The notes: generated from the letters alone by a model not told the origin. Positions 21,321-33,090 are shown, numbered from the stretch's first letter. The stretch is 64,000 bases of DNA from Canna indica (GCA_034359265.1 CP136895.1:41124001-41188000), one strand, 5' to 3'. Made by a program: numbers and translations.

Positions 21321-24300
21321 ATTCATCATCGAATTTTGATGAATTATAAAGACTTACCGATTCTCCGAACAATGAAGGGTAGCGCTCTCTCATGTCTCGC
21401 TCTACCTCCCAAGTCGCTTCTTGTCCGAAGTGGTGCTCCTATCTAACTTTCACCAAGGAAATATCCTTGGACCTCAGCTTCATGATCTGTCGGTCAAGTA
21501 TCTCCACTAGCTTCTCCTCATACGAGACCGTCGTGCCCACCTCAACCACAGTCGGCTCGATCACGTGGGACTCATCCCTCACATATCTCTGGAGCATGGA
21601 CACATGAAAAATTGGGAGAACTCTGTTCAGGCTAGGAGGCAAAGCCAATTCGTAAGCCACCACGCCTCTCCGCTTGAGAATAGGGAAAGGCCCAATGAAC
21701 CTAGGGCTCAACTTCCCATTCTTCCCAAATCGGACTACGCCTTTCATGGGAGGAACCTTCAGGAACACCAAGTCGTCCTCAATGAACTCCAACTCTCTGG
21801 CCTTCTTATCAGCATATATTTTCTGACAACTCTGGGCCGCCAACAATCTTTCCTTTATAATTTTCACCTTCTCTACCGCTTCCTCAACCAGATCAAGACC
21901 CACCATGAGTGACTCTCTGGCCTCAAACCAGCCCACAGGAGACCTACACCGCCACCCATACAAGGTCTCGAAAGGAGCCATGCCAATGCTACTGTGATAG
22001 CTATTATTGTAGGCGAACTCGATCAATGGCAGGTGCTTCTCCCCACCACCGACCATATCCAGGACAGACGCCCTCAGCATATCCTCCAAGGTTTGGATGG
22101 TTCTCTCAGACTGTCCGTCTGTCTGCGGATGGAAAGCCGTGCTGAAACGAACTTGAGTACCCAAGGCTTCTTGCAAGGACTGTCAGAACTGGGCCGTGAA
22201 TTGGGTACCTCGATCTGATATGATCATCACTCGAGTACCATGATAAGCCACAATCTTGTCTAAAAATAGTCTGGTGTACTACTCCGTAGAAAAGGTCGTT
22301 CTTACCGGTATGAAGTGTGTGATCTTCATTAATCGATCCACTACCACCCAAATGGAGTCAAAACCGCCTTTTGACTTAGGCAACCCAGTCACCAGGTCCA
22401 TGGTGATTTTCTCCCACTTTCACTCGGCCACCTCGAGGTTTTGCATCAGCCCCGCGGACATCAGGTGTTCGGCCTTCACCTACTGGCAGACCAGACATTT
22501 GGATACAAACTCTGCTACCTCTCTTTTCATGCGCTTCCACCAGTAATGTTGCCTTAAATCTCGGTACATTTTGGTGGCTCCCGGATGCATCGTATAAGTG
22601 GAACGATGACCCAGCTCCAAGACTTGCCTACGCACCTCTGCCATATCCGGTACCACGATTCGGTCTTTGAACCTCAGCACACCCTCTGAGTCTAACCTGA
22701 ATCCATTCTCTGCATCACCTCTCTACACTAAGTCCTTCATCAGCGCACAAAAGGCGTCCTCTCCTTATGCGGCACACAACATATCCACCAGTGTTGATTG
22801 TACCCGCAGGTGCGCCACCAAGGTACCTGAAGTCGACACAGTCAGGGTTGCACCCCCATCTAGGCACAGTGCCAGCTCTCGGGCTAGAGGCCTTCGTTTG
22901 ATTCCCATATGAGCCAAATTGCCCATGGATTTTCTGCTTAAAGCATCTGCTACCACATTGGCCTTCCTCGGATGATACATGATGGTGCAGTCATAATCTT
23001 ATAGGAGCTCTAGCCACCTCCTCTGCCTGAGGTTTAACTCCTTTTGGGTAAGCAAGTACTGGAGGCTCTTGTGATCTGTATAGATCTCGCAAGTCTCCCC
23101 GTATAGATAGTGCCGCCAGAGCTTTAGTGCAAAAACCACCGCCGCTAGCTCTAGGTTGTGCGTCGTGTAGTTCTTTTCATGAACTTTCAGCTGGCGGGAC
23201 GCATAGGCTACGACTCTGCCAAACTGGATCAAAACGCAGCCTAAGCCAACCCGAGAGGCATCACAGTAGACTACAAACCCTCCTGAGCCAGAAGGTACGA
23301 CCAACACGGGTGCCGACGTCAAGCATTCCTTGAGCTTCTGAAAGCTCGCCTCACACTTGTCGTCCCAATCAAATTTGACTTTTTTCTGAGTTAACCAAGT
23401 CAAAGGGGCTGCAATCTTGGAGAAGTTTTCTACAAACTTCCGGTAGTACCCGGCCAACCCAAGAAAACTGCGGATCTCAATCACGCTGGTTGGCCGTCTC
23501 CAGTTCTGTATAGCCTCCACCTTTGAGAGATCCACCCTTATCCCTTCCTTGGACACTACATGGCCCAGGAACGCTACACTTTCTTACCAGAATTCACATT
23601 TGGAAAGTTTAGCCAACAACCGGTGTTTTCTGAGGGTTTCCAGGACCATCCTCAAGTGTTCCGAGTGTTCTTCCTCACTCTTAGAGTATACTAAGATGTA
23701 GTAAATGAAGACGATCACAAAACTGTCTAGGTACTCCTTAAACACCATGTTCATCGGATCCATGAAAGCAGCAGGTGCATTGGTTAGACCAAAGGACATC
23801 ACTAGAAACTCGTAGTGACCATAGCGAGTCCTGAAGGCGGTCTTAGGCACATCGCATTCCTGGATTCTCAGCTAATGATATCCTGACCTCAAGTCTATCT
23901 TAGAAAACCATCGTGCCCCATGCAGTTGGTCAAACAAATCATCTATCCTCGGCAATGGGTAACGATTCTTGATTGTCACTTTATTCAGCTGCCGATAGTC
24001 GATGCACATGCGTATAGACCCATCCTTCTTCTTCACGAAGAGCACCGGAGCACCCCATGGGGACACGCTTGGCCGGATGAAGCCCAAGTTGAGCATTTCT
24101 TGTAATTGCACCTTTAACTCCCTGAGTTCGGCCGACGCCATCCTATAGGGTGGGATGGAGATCGGCTTCACCCCGGGCTGCAAATCAATGCAAAAATCAA
24201 TCTCTCTCCTGGGCGGCAATCCCGACAATTCCTCAGGAAACACATCGGGGAACTCGCAAACTACCTGAGTTCCACTGACATCCCTTGCCGCACCCCCTTC

Positions 24301-24777
24301 TTCCTCGGCCACGGATACGAAGGCCAGGAAGGACTGGCAATCACCCTGAAGCAATTTACGAGCTTTAAGGGTTGAGATGACCCCAATCGGCTCTCTCCTT
24401 CCTTCTCCTTGGAAGGTGAACTGCGACAAACTGGGCTTGTTAAACATGACTGTCTTAGCTCTACAATCAAGCAACGCAAAGTGCTCTGCCAACCAATCCA
24501 TGCCGAGAATGACGTCAAGCTCAAGCATGGGCAGGAGTGTCAAATCTGCCCTCAATGCATGGCCGCAGATGAGCACTTCGCAGCCTTGGAAAATTGATTT
24601 GGTTACAATTGCATTGCCCGTAGATGTTGATACAACAAATAGCCCATCGAGCAAGGAAGGTGCCATTGGTAACTCAGCAACAAATTTGGCAGACACAAAC
24701 GAGTGTGTGGCACTCAGATCAAATAGAACATAAGCAGCAGATGAACATACTAAAATAGTACCTATTACCACTGCCAT
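21321..24777 (-). pseudogene. Tekay-like gypsy pol (PR-RT-RH-IN-chromodomain), broken
   Basis: Minus-strand order: protease (23872-24777 frame; [12 protein letters not shown], where DSG is usual, so the active site is altered), RT start ([30 protein letters not shown]), RT middle (23584-23850), RT end and RNase H (22999-23556; [21 protein letters not shown]), integrase zinc region (22480-22680; CLVCQ), integrase core and C-terminus (21439-22176; TDGQSERTIQTLEDMLR), and a chromodomain-like tail (EILDRQI, ATWEVERDMRERYP) to about 21370. The RT catalytic box reads FIYYILVYS, so both aspartates are tyrosines. In-frame stops occur near 23868, 23570, 22990, 22480 and 21437. Gag and the 5' LTR are absent above 24777. 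Confidence 0.93.
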
Positions 24778-26352
24778 TTACCTTCTATTTACCTTCTACA
24801 ACAAATGGCCTGGTTACAATTTCTTTTGGACTAATACACTTATGTTTTCTATTTACCTTCTATTTATGTAGGTTGAGAAGAATATATTAAACGAAAAGTT
24901 CAACGTTGTTACTGCTTATTTCACTAGTACAACCTGAGAGCAACTGCTCCTGAAGTGCTATTTATACGTTACAGAGTTGCTTCGAAGACTTGCTGAGTTT
25001 TGTAGATTGATGTTGTTAACTATAGAGTTGTTTGAGAAACTATTTACATGTACTTATTAGACATCACACTGATATTTTTTGAACAAAATAAATAACCAAA
25101 TACATCCTGATATTTTTTGAACAAAATAAATAATCAAATAAATTTAAGGTCGACGCTTATGATTATGATATAAGTGAAAGACAATATAAACTTTGAATTC
25201 CACGATATAACTCACAATTGCTTCAAATCTTAATATAATATCCAATTGATCAATTTTAAAAAAATTTATGTGTATAAAAATATACATATGTACAACAAAA
25301 ATCAAAAACAAATTTATGTAATGAATTTAAATACATCCAATTGAATTCCAATCCAGTGAATTCAAATATTTTTGGTAGCACAAGTAAACCTCAGCTCGCT
25401 CGAAAACAGACAGGGCCCGATTCCACCACCTCCAGCAGCACCGAGTTGGAGAAGAAGATGAATAATTGGTATAAATGCGTATTTGGCATCAGAATTATAT
25501 AAATGTAGGACTATGAAAGAATATGTGTATCACCATTAGTTGGTGACCGCCTCCAATTCATAGTCCACCAAAAATAAGTTTGCTCATTATTTAATAACCA
25601 CACAATTATAAAATCAGTACAACCACGTAAGGATAAAATCAGCACAACCACACAATAACATCAAAACCCTAGATCGAAAAATAAATAATATAATAATGAG
25701 CAATATTATTTTACGACTTTAGGAGGAAAGTGCGCATAACCATTAATTCGTTATCGCCTCCAATTCCTCGTCGATGAAAATAAATTAAAAAAATATAAAA
25801 TAACAGCACAACAGCCTATAATTACGGCATCACAGCATCATATCCAAAATATGACATCATCACAGCATATATACACCCAGCAGCAATATATCCAAAAACA
25901 CCATCAAAATAACATCTTACTTACACAAAATTACAATAGCAATAACAATAAGTACTAGTAATCCCTTGAATCACATATCAATGAGCTTATCAATTTTGGC
26001 CTCTATTTGATGAAACGGTTGATGGAAGCTTTGGTTCACTTCTTCTTCCCCATCGCGTATGGTTGATGCAATGGGAGTGATCTATTGAAAGAATCCACAA
26101 CCTTTGGGGCTTAAAGAGAAAGTCGCAAATAAACGTCCAGGATTCTTTGAAGTTTCACTTATTCGTACTACAGCTTTTATACCACAATAATATATTATGT
26201 TCTGGTATCGCAAATATGTTGTATTTTTACTTATGCGAGTTGAGGAAGCTGCCATACTATTCTGTTATGATATCGCAAGTATGTTAGTATAAAATTCAAA
26301 GCATCATGAAAATAACATAATTATATCTATTAACATAAAAAATGAAAATACA
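24778..26352. other. AT-rich non-coding stretch
   Basis: No convincing gene. It holds small tandem duplications: TTTACCTTCTATTTACCTTC (24778-24865), CTGATATTTTTTGAACAAAA repeated about 37 bp apart (25070-25140), and two related segments with CACCATTA...CGCCTCCAATTC (25530 and 25740). The part above about 25380 is probably the 3' flank of the Harbinger element. ATATTTTTGGTAGCA at 25366-25380 weakly resembles a CACTA end. Confidence 0.5.
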
Positions 26353-27104
26353 TCAGCAGCGATGCACCCAAAGTTGATTAGTGATACCCTCACGAATACC
26401 ATGCATTACATTTTGGCTAGAAGAAGGTTCACCTATTGATGATGTAGGTTCATTATCATCATCAATAATAACTTCTTCATTGTTCCAAATTTCTACTAAT
26501 TCATCAAAAAATTTATATTTAATAATATAGTTGTGAATTGCACAACAAGCTAATACAATACTTCCTTGTCTTGAAACTCCATAGTTCAGCATCATCTTTA
26601 GGATCGAAAAACGTGCTTTTAAGAGCCCATAGCATCGTTCGATAACATGCCGACAAGATGAATGTCGTTGGTTGAACAATTCACTTTTAGATGTTGGGCC
26701 TCGACTACGATAATCTGACCGATGATATCTTTCACCTCGATAAGGTGCCAAAAATCCGAGTACATTAGGATATCCGACATCGACCAAATAATATTCATCT
26801 ATCAATACAATGTATAAAATGCATTAGTAATAAAACCAATACAAGAATGTGATTATGGTTCATGAATTTTACCTCCGTTTGGCATCGGAAAATCCGTGTT
26901 AGGAGAGTATATTGTATGTGCAAAAATCTGCGAGTCATTTGCGGTTCCCTCCCAACCCACCTTCACATATGTGAACTGCATATTATGGGCGCAGGCCGCC
27001 ATCACATTTTGTGTTATTGCTCCCTTACGGCCACGATATAAAGATGATTTGTTGGCGGGAACGAAAGCGGAGACATGATTCCCATCAATTGCCCCTATGC
27101 AATT
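26353..27104 (-). pseudogene. PIF/Harbinger transposase (DDE_Tnp_4), 5' truncated
   Basis: Two exons on the minus strand. Exon 26873-27104 starts after an AG and encodes CIGAIDGNHVSAFVP (first catalytic Asp in AIDG), then GWEGTANDSQIF (second Asp). An intron at 26799-26872 has GT and AG ends. Exon 26353-26798 encodes DEYYLVDVGYPNVLGFLAPY, the RGPTSKSELFNQRHSSCRHVIERCYGLLK region containing the expected final acidic residue, then a variable acidic tail. This is the DDE nuclease that cuts and pastes PIF/Harbinger elements. The N-terminal helix-turn-helix part expected above 27104 is not recognisable, so it is probably non-functional. Confidence 0.85.
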
Positions 27105-27262
27105 CTACAAAACCATTCTTGGATTAGTAAGACCCCTTAAGGCTAACAAGTATCCCTTAAGTTCTTCAATTTGTCATCTTGCAATGTCATAACAAGTATC
27201 TGAGATTCCGCGTTAGTAAGCATGAAATGACAAGTCTTAACATGAATTTCTGCAGATAGCCC

Positions 27263-28108
27263 CTACAAATTACTAATGCGCTCAATGCATTTTTCTAGGC
27301 TATATGGATCTGCGGGTGGTTGTGTAGTACACACTAAGGTTGCCTCACTTCGAATACGACGGGCTGCAAAGTGTTCACTAATGAGTTCATACATCTTTTG
27401 CCTCTCTTGTTCTAGAGATGTTCTCACTGATGATTTACCTCGTTTCTTACTACGACTACGGCTTGAAGAAACAGATGGACGTCGAGGGATTTCATGGTCG
27501 TTATCCCCCGTCTCCTCCTCTTCCCCTTCCTCTTCCACAAGAGGCTCCTTGCCGTGTGCATTCTGCCCCAATAATTCATCATTTAACTGACGCTCCTCGG
27601 ATGAATTCAAAGGCGCTTGTGTAGATGATCGAGCCATCCCACCAGTTGCCGATTGATTTTGGAAAATTAATTCCAACAATGTGTAGTTGGCAGGTGGCCC
27701 ATTCTTAAATTGTTTGAAACACTCTTTTCTTCCTCCTCTCTGCACACAAAATAAACTCTATTAAAATGCTACCCAATATGCAACCTAAACTCTATTATGA
27801 AAAACCTACCTTGCTATTCCACACCGTTTCGTCAGCCTCAATCCTCCCGTGTCGGAATTTTAGGTGACCCCAGTGTGGTTAATCAATTCTTGAAAGTCTT
27901 TAAACATACGATGAAGGCGATTCTTCTTTCCCTTACACTGATCAACCCCAATTTGCAGGAGCCTATTGCTAATTTCTTCCCATACAGGCTTGTCAAAATT
28001 CAAAATGCCTAATTCTATTTGTTTATTATGCAGTATAAATAAAAAGTCCTCCGTAGCATTTTTGGACCAGTTTTCTGACTTCTTCCTCGAATTACGATGG
28101 AGACTCAT
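27263..28108 (-). pseudogene. PIF/Harbinger Myb/SANT-like ORF, broken
   Basis: Minus-strand frame 27860-28108 starts MSLHRNSRK and holds a Myb/SANT-like DNA-binding domain (NWSKNATEDFLFILHNKQ, then FDKPVWEEISNRL, KNRLHRMFKDFQELINHTGVT). The reading then hits a stop where tryptophan is expected, and a frameshift follows at about 27840. Homology resumes (EADETVWNSK) and continues after a gap as 27263-27745: RGGRKECFKQFKNGPPANY, an acidic stretch, an SRSRSKKRGK basic patch, and a C-terminal helix. This accessory protein binds element ends and works with the transposase. The order next to the DDE gene and the same strand support a single Harbinger element. Confidence 0.8.
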
Positions 28109-28169
28109 TTATAATTATATCTATTTGAAAAATAAGTGAACAAAAATTATATCTACGAAACATGCATAA

Positions 28170-29440
28170 AATATTAAATAAGGTAATAAATAACATGAAT
28201 TATAATACAAGCAACAGTCAATAGGAAAATAACAGACAACAACCACATATATATTAAACAGTCAACAGGAAAATAACAGTCAACAACCAAGCATGTATGA
28301 ATATAAAACATAGCAAACTGAGCAGGAAACAAATAGCAAACATATATAGCAGACCGAGTCAGATATGCATGAATATTAAACATAGCAGGCTGAGCAGAAA
28401 ACAAATATAAAACAGAAAATAAACATAGTAGACTGAGCAGGAAAATAACAGTCAACAGCCAAGTATGCATGAATATTAAACATAATAAACTGAGTAGGAA
28501 ACAAATAACAAACATATATAGCAGACTGAGCCAAGCATGCATAAATATTAAACATTACAGAAAAATAGATTACTGAGCAGACTGAGCAGGAAACAAATAA
28601 CCCCATATATACATGCATGAAAATAACAGGAAACAAATAGCAAACATATATATCATGTTAGCTGTAAGGTACAAACAGTTTATTTTCATGCATGAACATA
28701 AAACATAGCAGACTGAGCAGAAAAAAATATAAAACAGGAAACAAACATAGTAGACTGAGCAGGAAAATAACAGTCAACAGCCAAGCATGCATGAATATAA
28801 AACATAGCAGACTGAGCAGGAAAATAACAGTCAACAACCAAGCATGCATGAATATCAAACATAGCAGACTGAGTAGGAAATAAATAACAAACATATATAG
28901 CAGATTGAGCCAAGCATGCATAAATAACATTACAGAAAAATAGATTACAGAGTAGACTAAGCAGGAAACAAATAGTAAACATATATATCATGTTAGCTGT
29001 AAGGTACAGACAGTTTATTTTCATGCATGAATATAAAACATAGCAGACTGAGCATGCATGAATATAAAATATAGCAGACTGAGTAGGAAACAAATAATAA
29101 ACATATATAGCAGACAGAGCCAAACATGCATTAATATTAAATATTACAGAAAAATAGATTACAGAGCAGACTAACCAGGAAACAAATAGCCACATATATA
29201 CATGTATGAAAATAACAGGAAACAAATAGCAAACATATATATCATATTAGCTGTAAGGTACAGACAGTTTATTTTCATGCATGAATATAAAACATAGCAG
29301 ACTGAGCATTCATAAATATAAAACATAGCAGACTGAGCAGAAAACAAATATAAAATAGGAAACAAACATAGTAGACTGAGCAGGAAAATAAAACAGTCAA
29401 CGGCCAAGCATGCATGAATATAAAACATAGCAGACTGAAA
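28170..29440. repeat. 57-bp minisatellite with higher-order units
   Basis: The array is built on CATGCATGAATATAAAACATAGCAGACTGAGCAGG plus ATAACAGTCAACA(A/G)CCAAG. Two adjacent perfect-length units start at 28786 and 28843 (57 bp). A longer block including TCATGTTAGCTGTAAGGTAC recurs near 28661, 28996 and 29250, giving higher-order units of about 335 and 254 bp. Minus-strand reading frames through it encode only repeated hydrophobic peptides and are artefacts. It sits in the 5' flank of the Harbinger genes. Confidence 0.9.
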
Positions 29441-29559
29441 TGTGTTTAAAGAATATTTATAAGTTCCTTTTATCGCTTAAGTTGAAAATGATACATAATC
29501 TATGGGCATCCTAGTAGTCAGAACAAAGTGTCTGTAAACTATATTCACACTCAAGAACT

Positions 29560-30070
29560 CGGAAGAACAAGCAAATACAAACCCTAGGTCGAAACCCTAG
29601 ATCAAAACCCTAGGTAGTACCACAGGATAAGAAGCAAATACAAACCCTAGGTCGAAACCCTAGATCAAAACCCTAGGTAGTACCACAGGATAACAAGCAA
29701 ATACAAATAAACCCTAGCATCAAAACCCGAACATCACATCTCAGAAACCCTAGGTCGAAACCCTAGATTGAAACCAGAACATCAAAACCAGCTCGAACAA
29801 ACCCTAGGCCGAAACCCTAGATCAAAATCCGAACATCAAATCTCAGAAACAACATGGATTGGAAACCCTAGATCGAAGAAAGAAAATATAGATCGAAGAA
29901 ACCCGAACATCACATCTCGGAAGAACATCAAAACCAGCTCGAACAAATCCTAGGTCAAAACCCTAGATCAAAATCCGAACATCAAATATCAAAAACCCTA
30001 GATCGAAAACATGGATCGAAAACCCTAGATCGAAGAAAGAAAACATAGGAAGAATGCAAGAACATCAAAA
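29560..30070. repeat. AAACCCTAG-rich telomere-like array
   Basis: Many copies of AAACCCTAG separated by short spacers such as GTCG, ATCA and ATCGAAG. It includes an exact 63-bp tandem duplication (units starting at 29578 and 29641). The plant telomere repeat is AAACCCT, so each unit holds one telomere heptamer plus AG, but the heptamers are not head to tail. It is therefore not a classical interstitial telomere. AAACCCTAG motifs are also common in plant 5' leaders. Confidence 0.8.
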
Positions 30071-30581
30071 CCCTAACTCGGAAAATGCCTCAAATAAAAA
30101 AAAATATACCTAATGAACCAGATCGCCGACGAGTGATAAGCCGAATCTTTTTCACCGAAGTCGGCGATCAAAATCGCAAACCCTAAATCGAAAATGTCCG
30201 GTGGCGACAACTTGTTGCCTATGTCGCCAACAGAAGCCGAAAGGGGTGTTTGGGTCGAGTGAGGGAGGTCGTGTGATGGAGCCGACGTGTGAATTGGGAA
30301 GTCGCGGGTTTTGTTTGGTTTTCGATCGAAACGGGCGAAACGAGCGGGTTTCGCATTATAATTACAAATATGCCACCGCTCGTTTCGCCAGTTTTCGCGA
30401 AAACGCGAAAACGACCCGAAGCCGTTTTCGCAAATTGAGTTGAAATGGTATTTCAAGAAAACTCCGTTTTTGTGAAATAGATTCAAAAACGAAACACGTT
30501 TTCCACAACAAACACCGTTTCAGACCCAATTTTCAATTTTCACGAAAATGAAAACCGAAAATTGGGCAAACAAACACGCCC
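30071..30581. mobile_element. Harbinger 5' end: GC-rich subterminal region and terminus
   Basis: GC-rich with many CGAAAACG and CGAAACG words in both orientations (30305-30490). It ends CAAACAAACACGCCC at 30581, complement GGGCGTGTTTGTTTG, which fits PIF/Harbinger termini. The following bases TAG would suit the family's 3-bp target preference. The matching left terminus was not found below 26352, so element boundaries are incomplete. Confidence 0.6.
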
Positions 30582-31056
30582 TAGGTGTTGAGTTTGAAAC
30601 AAGTGCAAGATTATCTCTCGTATTGTTCTCCACAATTAAGAAAAATAAAGCTAGAACCACATCAAGCCCCAATCCTTCACCCACATCAATTCAGTCGTCC
30701 ATCTTTTTATAATTTTATGATTAAAAAAATAATAATTAGAAAATACAGTCAAAAGTTTAAAAAATAAAGCAACAGCCCATCAATTCACTCGTCCAATACA
30801 ACCCCCCGCCTGCCATCCTCCCAAAACCCTCATCGAATATATGCAGCCCGCTGTCTGCCATCTGCTATCCTCCAAAAAATAAAGCCCCAATCGCCACCGG
30901 ATCGAATAGAGATAGTCGCACTCGCAATCGCCACCGGTGGAGGTGGACCACTAACCCGTTAGTCTTGGCTTTGATCAACAGTCGGAGGCTTAACTCATCG
31001 GTGAGACGCCCGAGACCTCGCACTGACGGTTTGAACCTCGCCAGCGCTCGAATCTC

Positions 31057-31209
31057 ATGGATGACGGGGATCGGTGTTCCTCGTCCACTCCGGGAGAAAC
31101 GAGGGAAATGGTAGAGAAGGACGGTGACGAAGAAGTTCTCGAGTTCATGGACTCTACGGTCACCTATCTCATGCTTCTCGACTCCTTGTGATCTTCTACC
31201 CTTCGTCAG
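31057..31209 (+). pseudogene. Exon 1 of VMA22/CCDC115-like gene with in-frame stop
   Basis: ATG at 31057 opens MDDGDRCSSSTPGETREM, then VEKDGDEEVLEFMDS and TVTYLMLLDSL. A TGA at 31189-31191 follows, then SSTLRQ in the same frame, then a canonical donor GTAGAA at 31210. Plant homologues of the V-ATPase assembly factor Vma22 (CCDC115) have a similar N-terminus (EVL.FMDS...LLDSLSSTLRQ), with an intron at about this place. So this looks like a first exon carrying one extra stop codon. The second exon (expected to encode GWLELASARHSMG) is not visible downstream. Vma22 helps assemble the V0 sector in the ER. Assignment rests on remembered motifs. Confidence 0.5.
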
Positions 31210-32757
31210 GTAGAATACCCCATCTCCTCTTCAGTTTCCTCCGGCTAATTGCTTGCTTCATTTTGCTAACTATGACTCATCTGATGGATTTGTATGTTGA
31301 TGTTGATTTAAACTTTTGCCTTAGTTGAAAAAGGCCACTTTTAGGGGAAATGGTCTGGAATTCATGTCTAGTGATTTAGTACTCGTGCGGTTGACTTTCT
31401 TCTAATTCTCCACTATATATTGAGACTTGGACTGGAGTATCCTTATTCTATTTGATTAATCTAGTTAGTTCATTTACTCGTGGAAATTAGGTGCGTAATG
31501 ATGAGATATTTGATGGGGAAAAGGAAGAAAATAGAGGATAAGTACATAGAATTCAGTTAGCAAATATCCTGCATTGTTCGTTTCAATTGCCCACAGTCAG
31601 AGCATTCTCTAAATTGTAATAAATTGTAATGCTGGAAAAAAAACCCCTACAAAGATAAGGATTGATTATCAGGTGCATGCAGTTTGATTTAAAATATCGC
31701 TTTTAATGTGTTGTTTCCCTTATATGTTATGCTTCCTTCCTGCTTATCCTTGTGCTAATTTTGGAGTAACTATCAAAAACATTTTCATGACTTCCAAAAA
31801 AAACATTTTTATGACCACTTGGATTATAGATTTGCATACTTATATGTGTATACTTGTCTTTTGATTTTGTGCATCTGTTGGTTTATTAAGCAATGAATTT
31901 AAGGCTTTAGAGAGGCAAGAGCTAGATAGATAAAACTGAAGAAAACGGCAAGAGACTAGAGATGCTATTTGTAAGTAGAAATGTATCATAAATGAGAAAG
32001 TAACTCAAGTATCAATATGTTGATCAAGTGGTAGTTTGCCATTTCTTGCCGTGCTTTTTTTGTTGTATCATATATAGAAGACAAGATTTAAGATTACAGA
32101 TTTTCTACCAGTATAGATTTGCTAATATGATTAACAAACACTTCCTTAATCTTGCTTGCTAAATACAAATATGCCATTAGAAGGTCATGAAACACTTACA
32201 TGATTACTTCTGTTTTCTAGCAAATTTTATTTTTAATGCTTCTTGTTGATTACAAAACTGTTCAAAGTATCCTCCGAATCATGCATGAAGGACAGACACA
32301 TTATGCATTGTGGAAATCCAAGTGTACATAAGGATTGAGATAACCATTCTGTGCAATTTAGAGGAACTTTGTACGCTTGTGTGAATCGTAAATGAAAAAT
32401 GTCAGTCTCGTTGATGATCAGTATAAACTTAATTGCTACAAGGGTATCACATTTTTTACCTATGGTAAAGTAATGAAGCATATAACATCATGTAGCTAGT
32501 GATAGGAAAACTGCTAAAATCCCGATATGTATATGTTATACTATACAGGTTTGAGAATGCCTAAATTATATAGTTCCAGCAAAACAAAGAAACTCTGGAA
32601 TGAGATGTCTTCTATATATTAGAGAATTTTTGACCTATGGTAAAGTAACGAAGCATATAACATAATGTAGCTAGTGATAGGAAAATTGCTAAAATCCTGA
32701 TATGTATATGTTATACTGCACAGGTTTGAGAATGTCTAAATTGTACATCCTCTAAGA
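31210..32757. other. Non-coding region with a 115-bp direct duplication
   Basis: Intron-like AT-rich DNA after the exon donor; no further exon found. ACCTATGGTAAAGTAA and about 115 following bases (32458-32576) recur at 32633-32748, offset 175 bp, about 93 percent alike. Each copy ends ACAGGTTTGAGAATG, which could supply a 3' splice site. Confidence 0.6.
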
Positions 32758-32780
32758 CAAAAAATCTTCCAACATCCAAA

Positions 32781-33090
32781 GTGCATCAAGAAAACCAAGA
32801 GTTGAGGGAGCAGCTCAAAGGGTTAGAAGGATTATTTAACGGTGTATTATCGGTGCTTCAAAGTTGATTTGCTGATGAAGATGTAGCTAATATTGCAAAT
32901 GCTGCTAATCGACTTTTCAATAAAGAGGTATAATATCTTTTTCCACGAGTTTTGATTATGTTTTATGAACCATCTAGTTAATATAGTCTATATATTATAT
33001 AGGTACTAGAAGTCACTACTGATCCCAACAACTCTTCAAATAATTTGCCACGTTCTTCCTCATCAAGTCGTCATGACTCAAATCATAATG
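32781..33090 (+). pseudogene. Two-exon coiled-coil fragment, probably from CACTA ORF2
   Basis: Exon to 32927 reads VHQENQELREQLKGLEG, LFNGVLSVLQS, a stop (TGA at 32868-32870), then FADEDVANIANAANRLFNKE, followed by a donor GTATAA. Exon 33003-33090 follows an AG and reads VLEVTTDPNNSSNNLP, RSSSSSRHDSNHN, followed by GTAAAA. The splice sites join in frame. The layout, a short coiled coil followed by a serine-rich tail, resembles the end of the Transposase_24-type protein at 58440. CACTA-like subterminal repeats come next. Not identified with certainty. Confidence 0.4.

Noticed and set aside
25366..25380. ATATTTTTGGTAGCA as the far end of the CACTA element starting at 16975
   Set aside because: Match is weak, with no target duplication, and the intervening nested insertions prevent testing.
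28376..29225. Several minus-strand open frames encoding hydrophobic, membrane-like peptides
   Set aside because: They only translate the 57-bp repeat, recur with the same words in overlapping frames, and have no gene context.
28170..29440. Repeats with spacers suggesting a CRISPR-like array
   Set aside because: Units are imperfect, of mixed length, with repeated rather than unique spacers, and this is a plant nuclear genome. It is a minisatellite.
29560..30070. True interstitial telomere
   Set aside because: The AAACCCT heptamers are spaced and not head to tail, so this is not (CCCTAAA)n.
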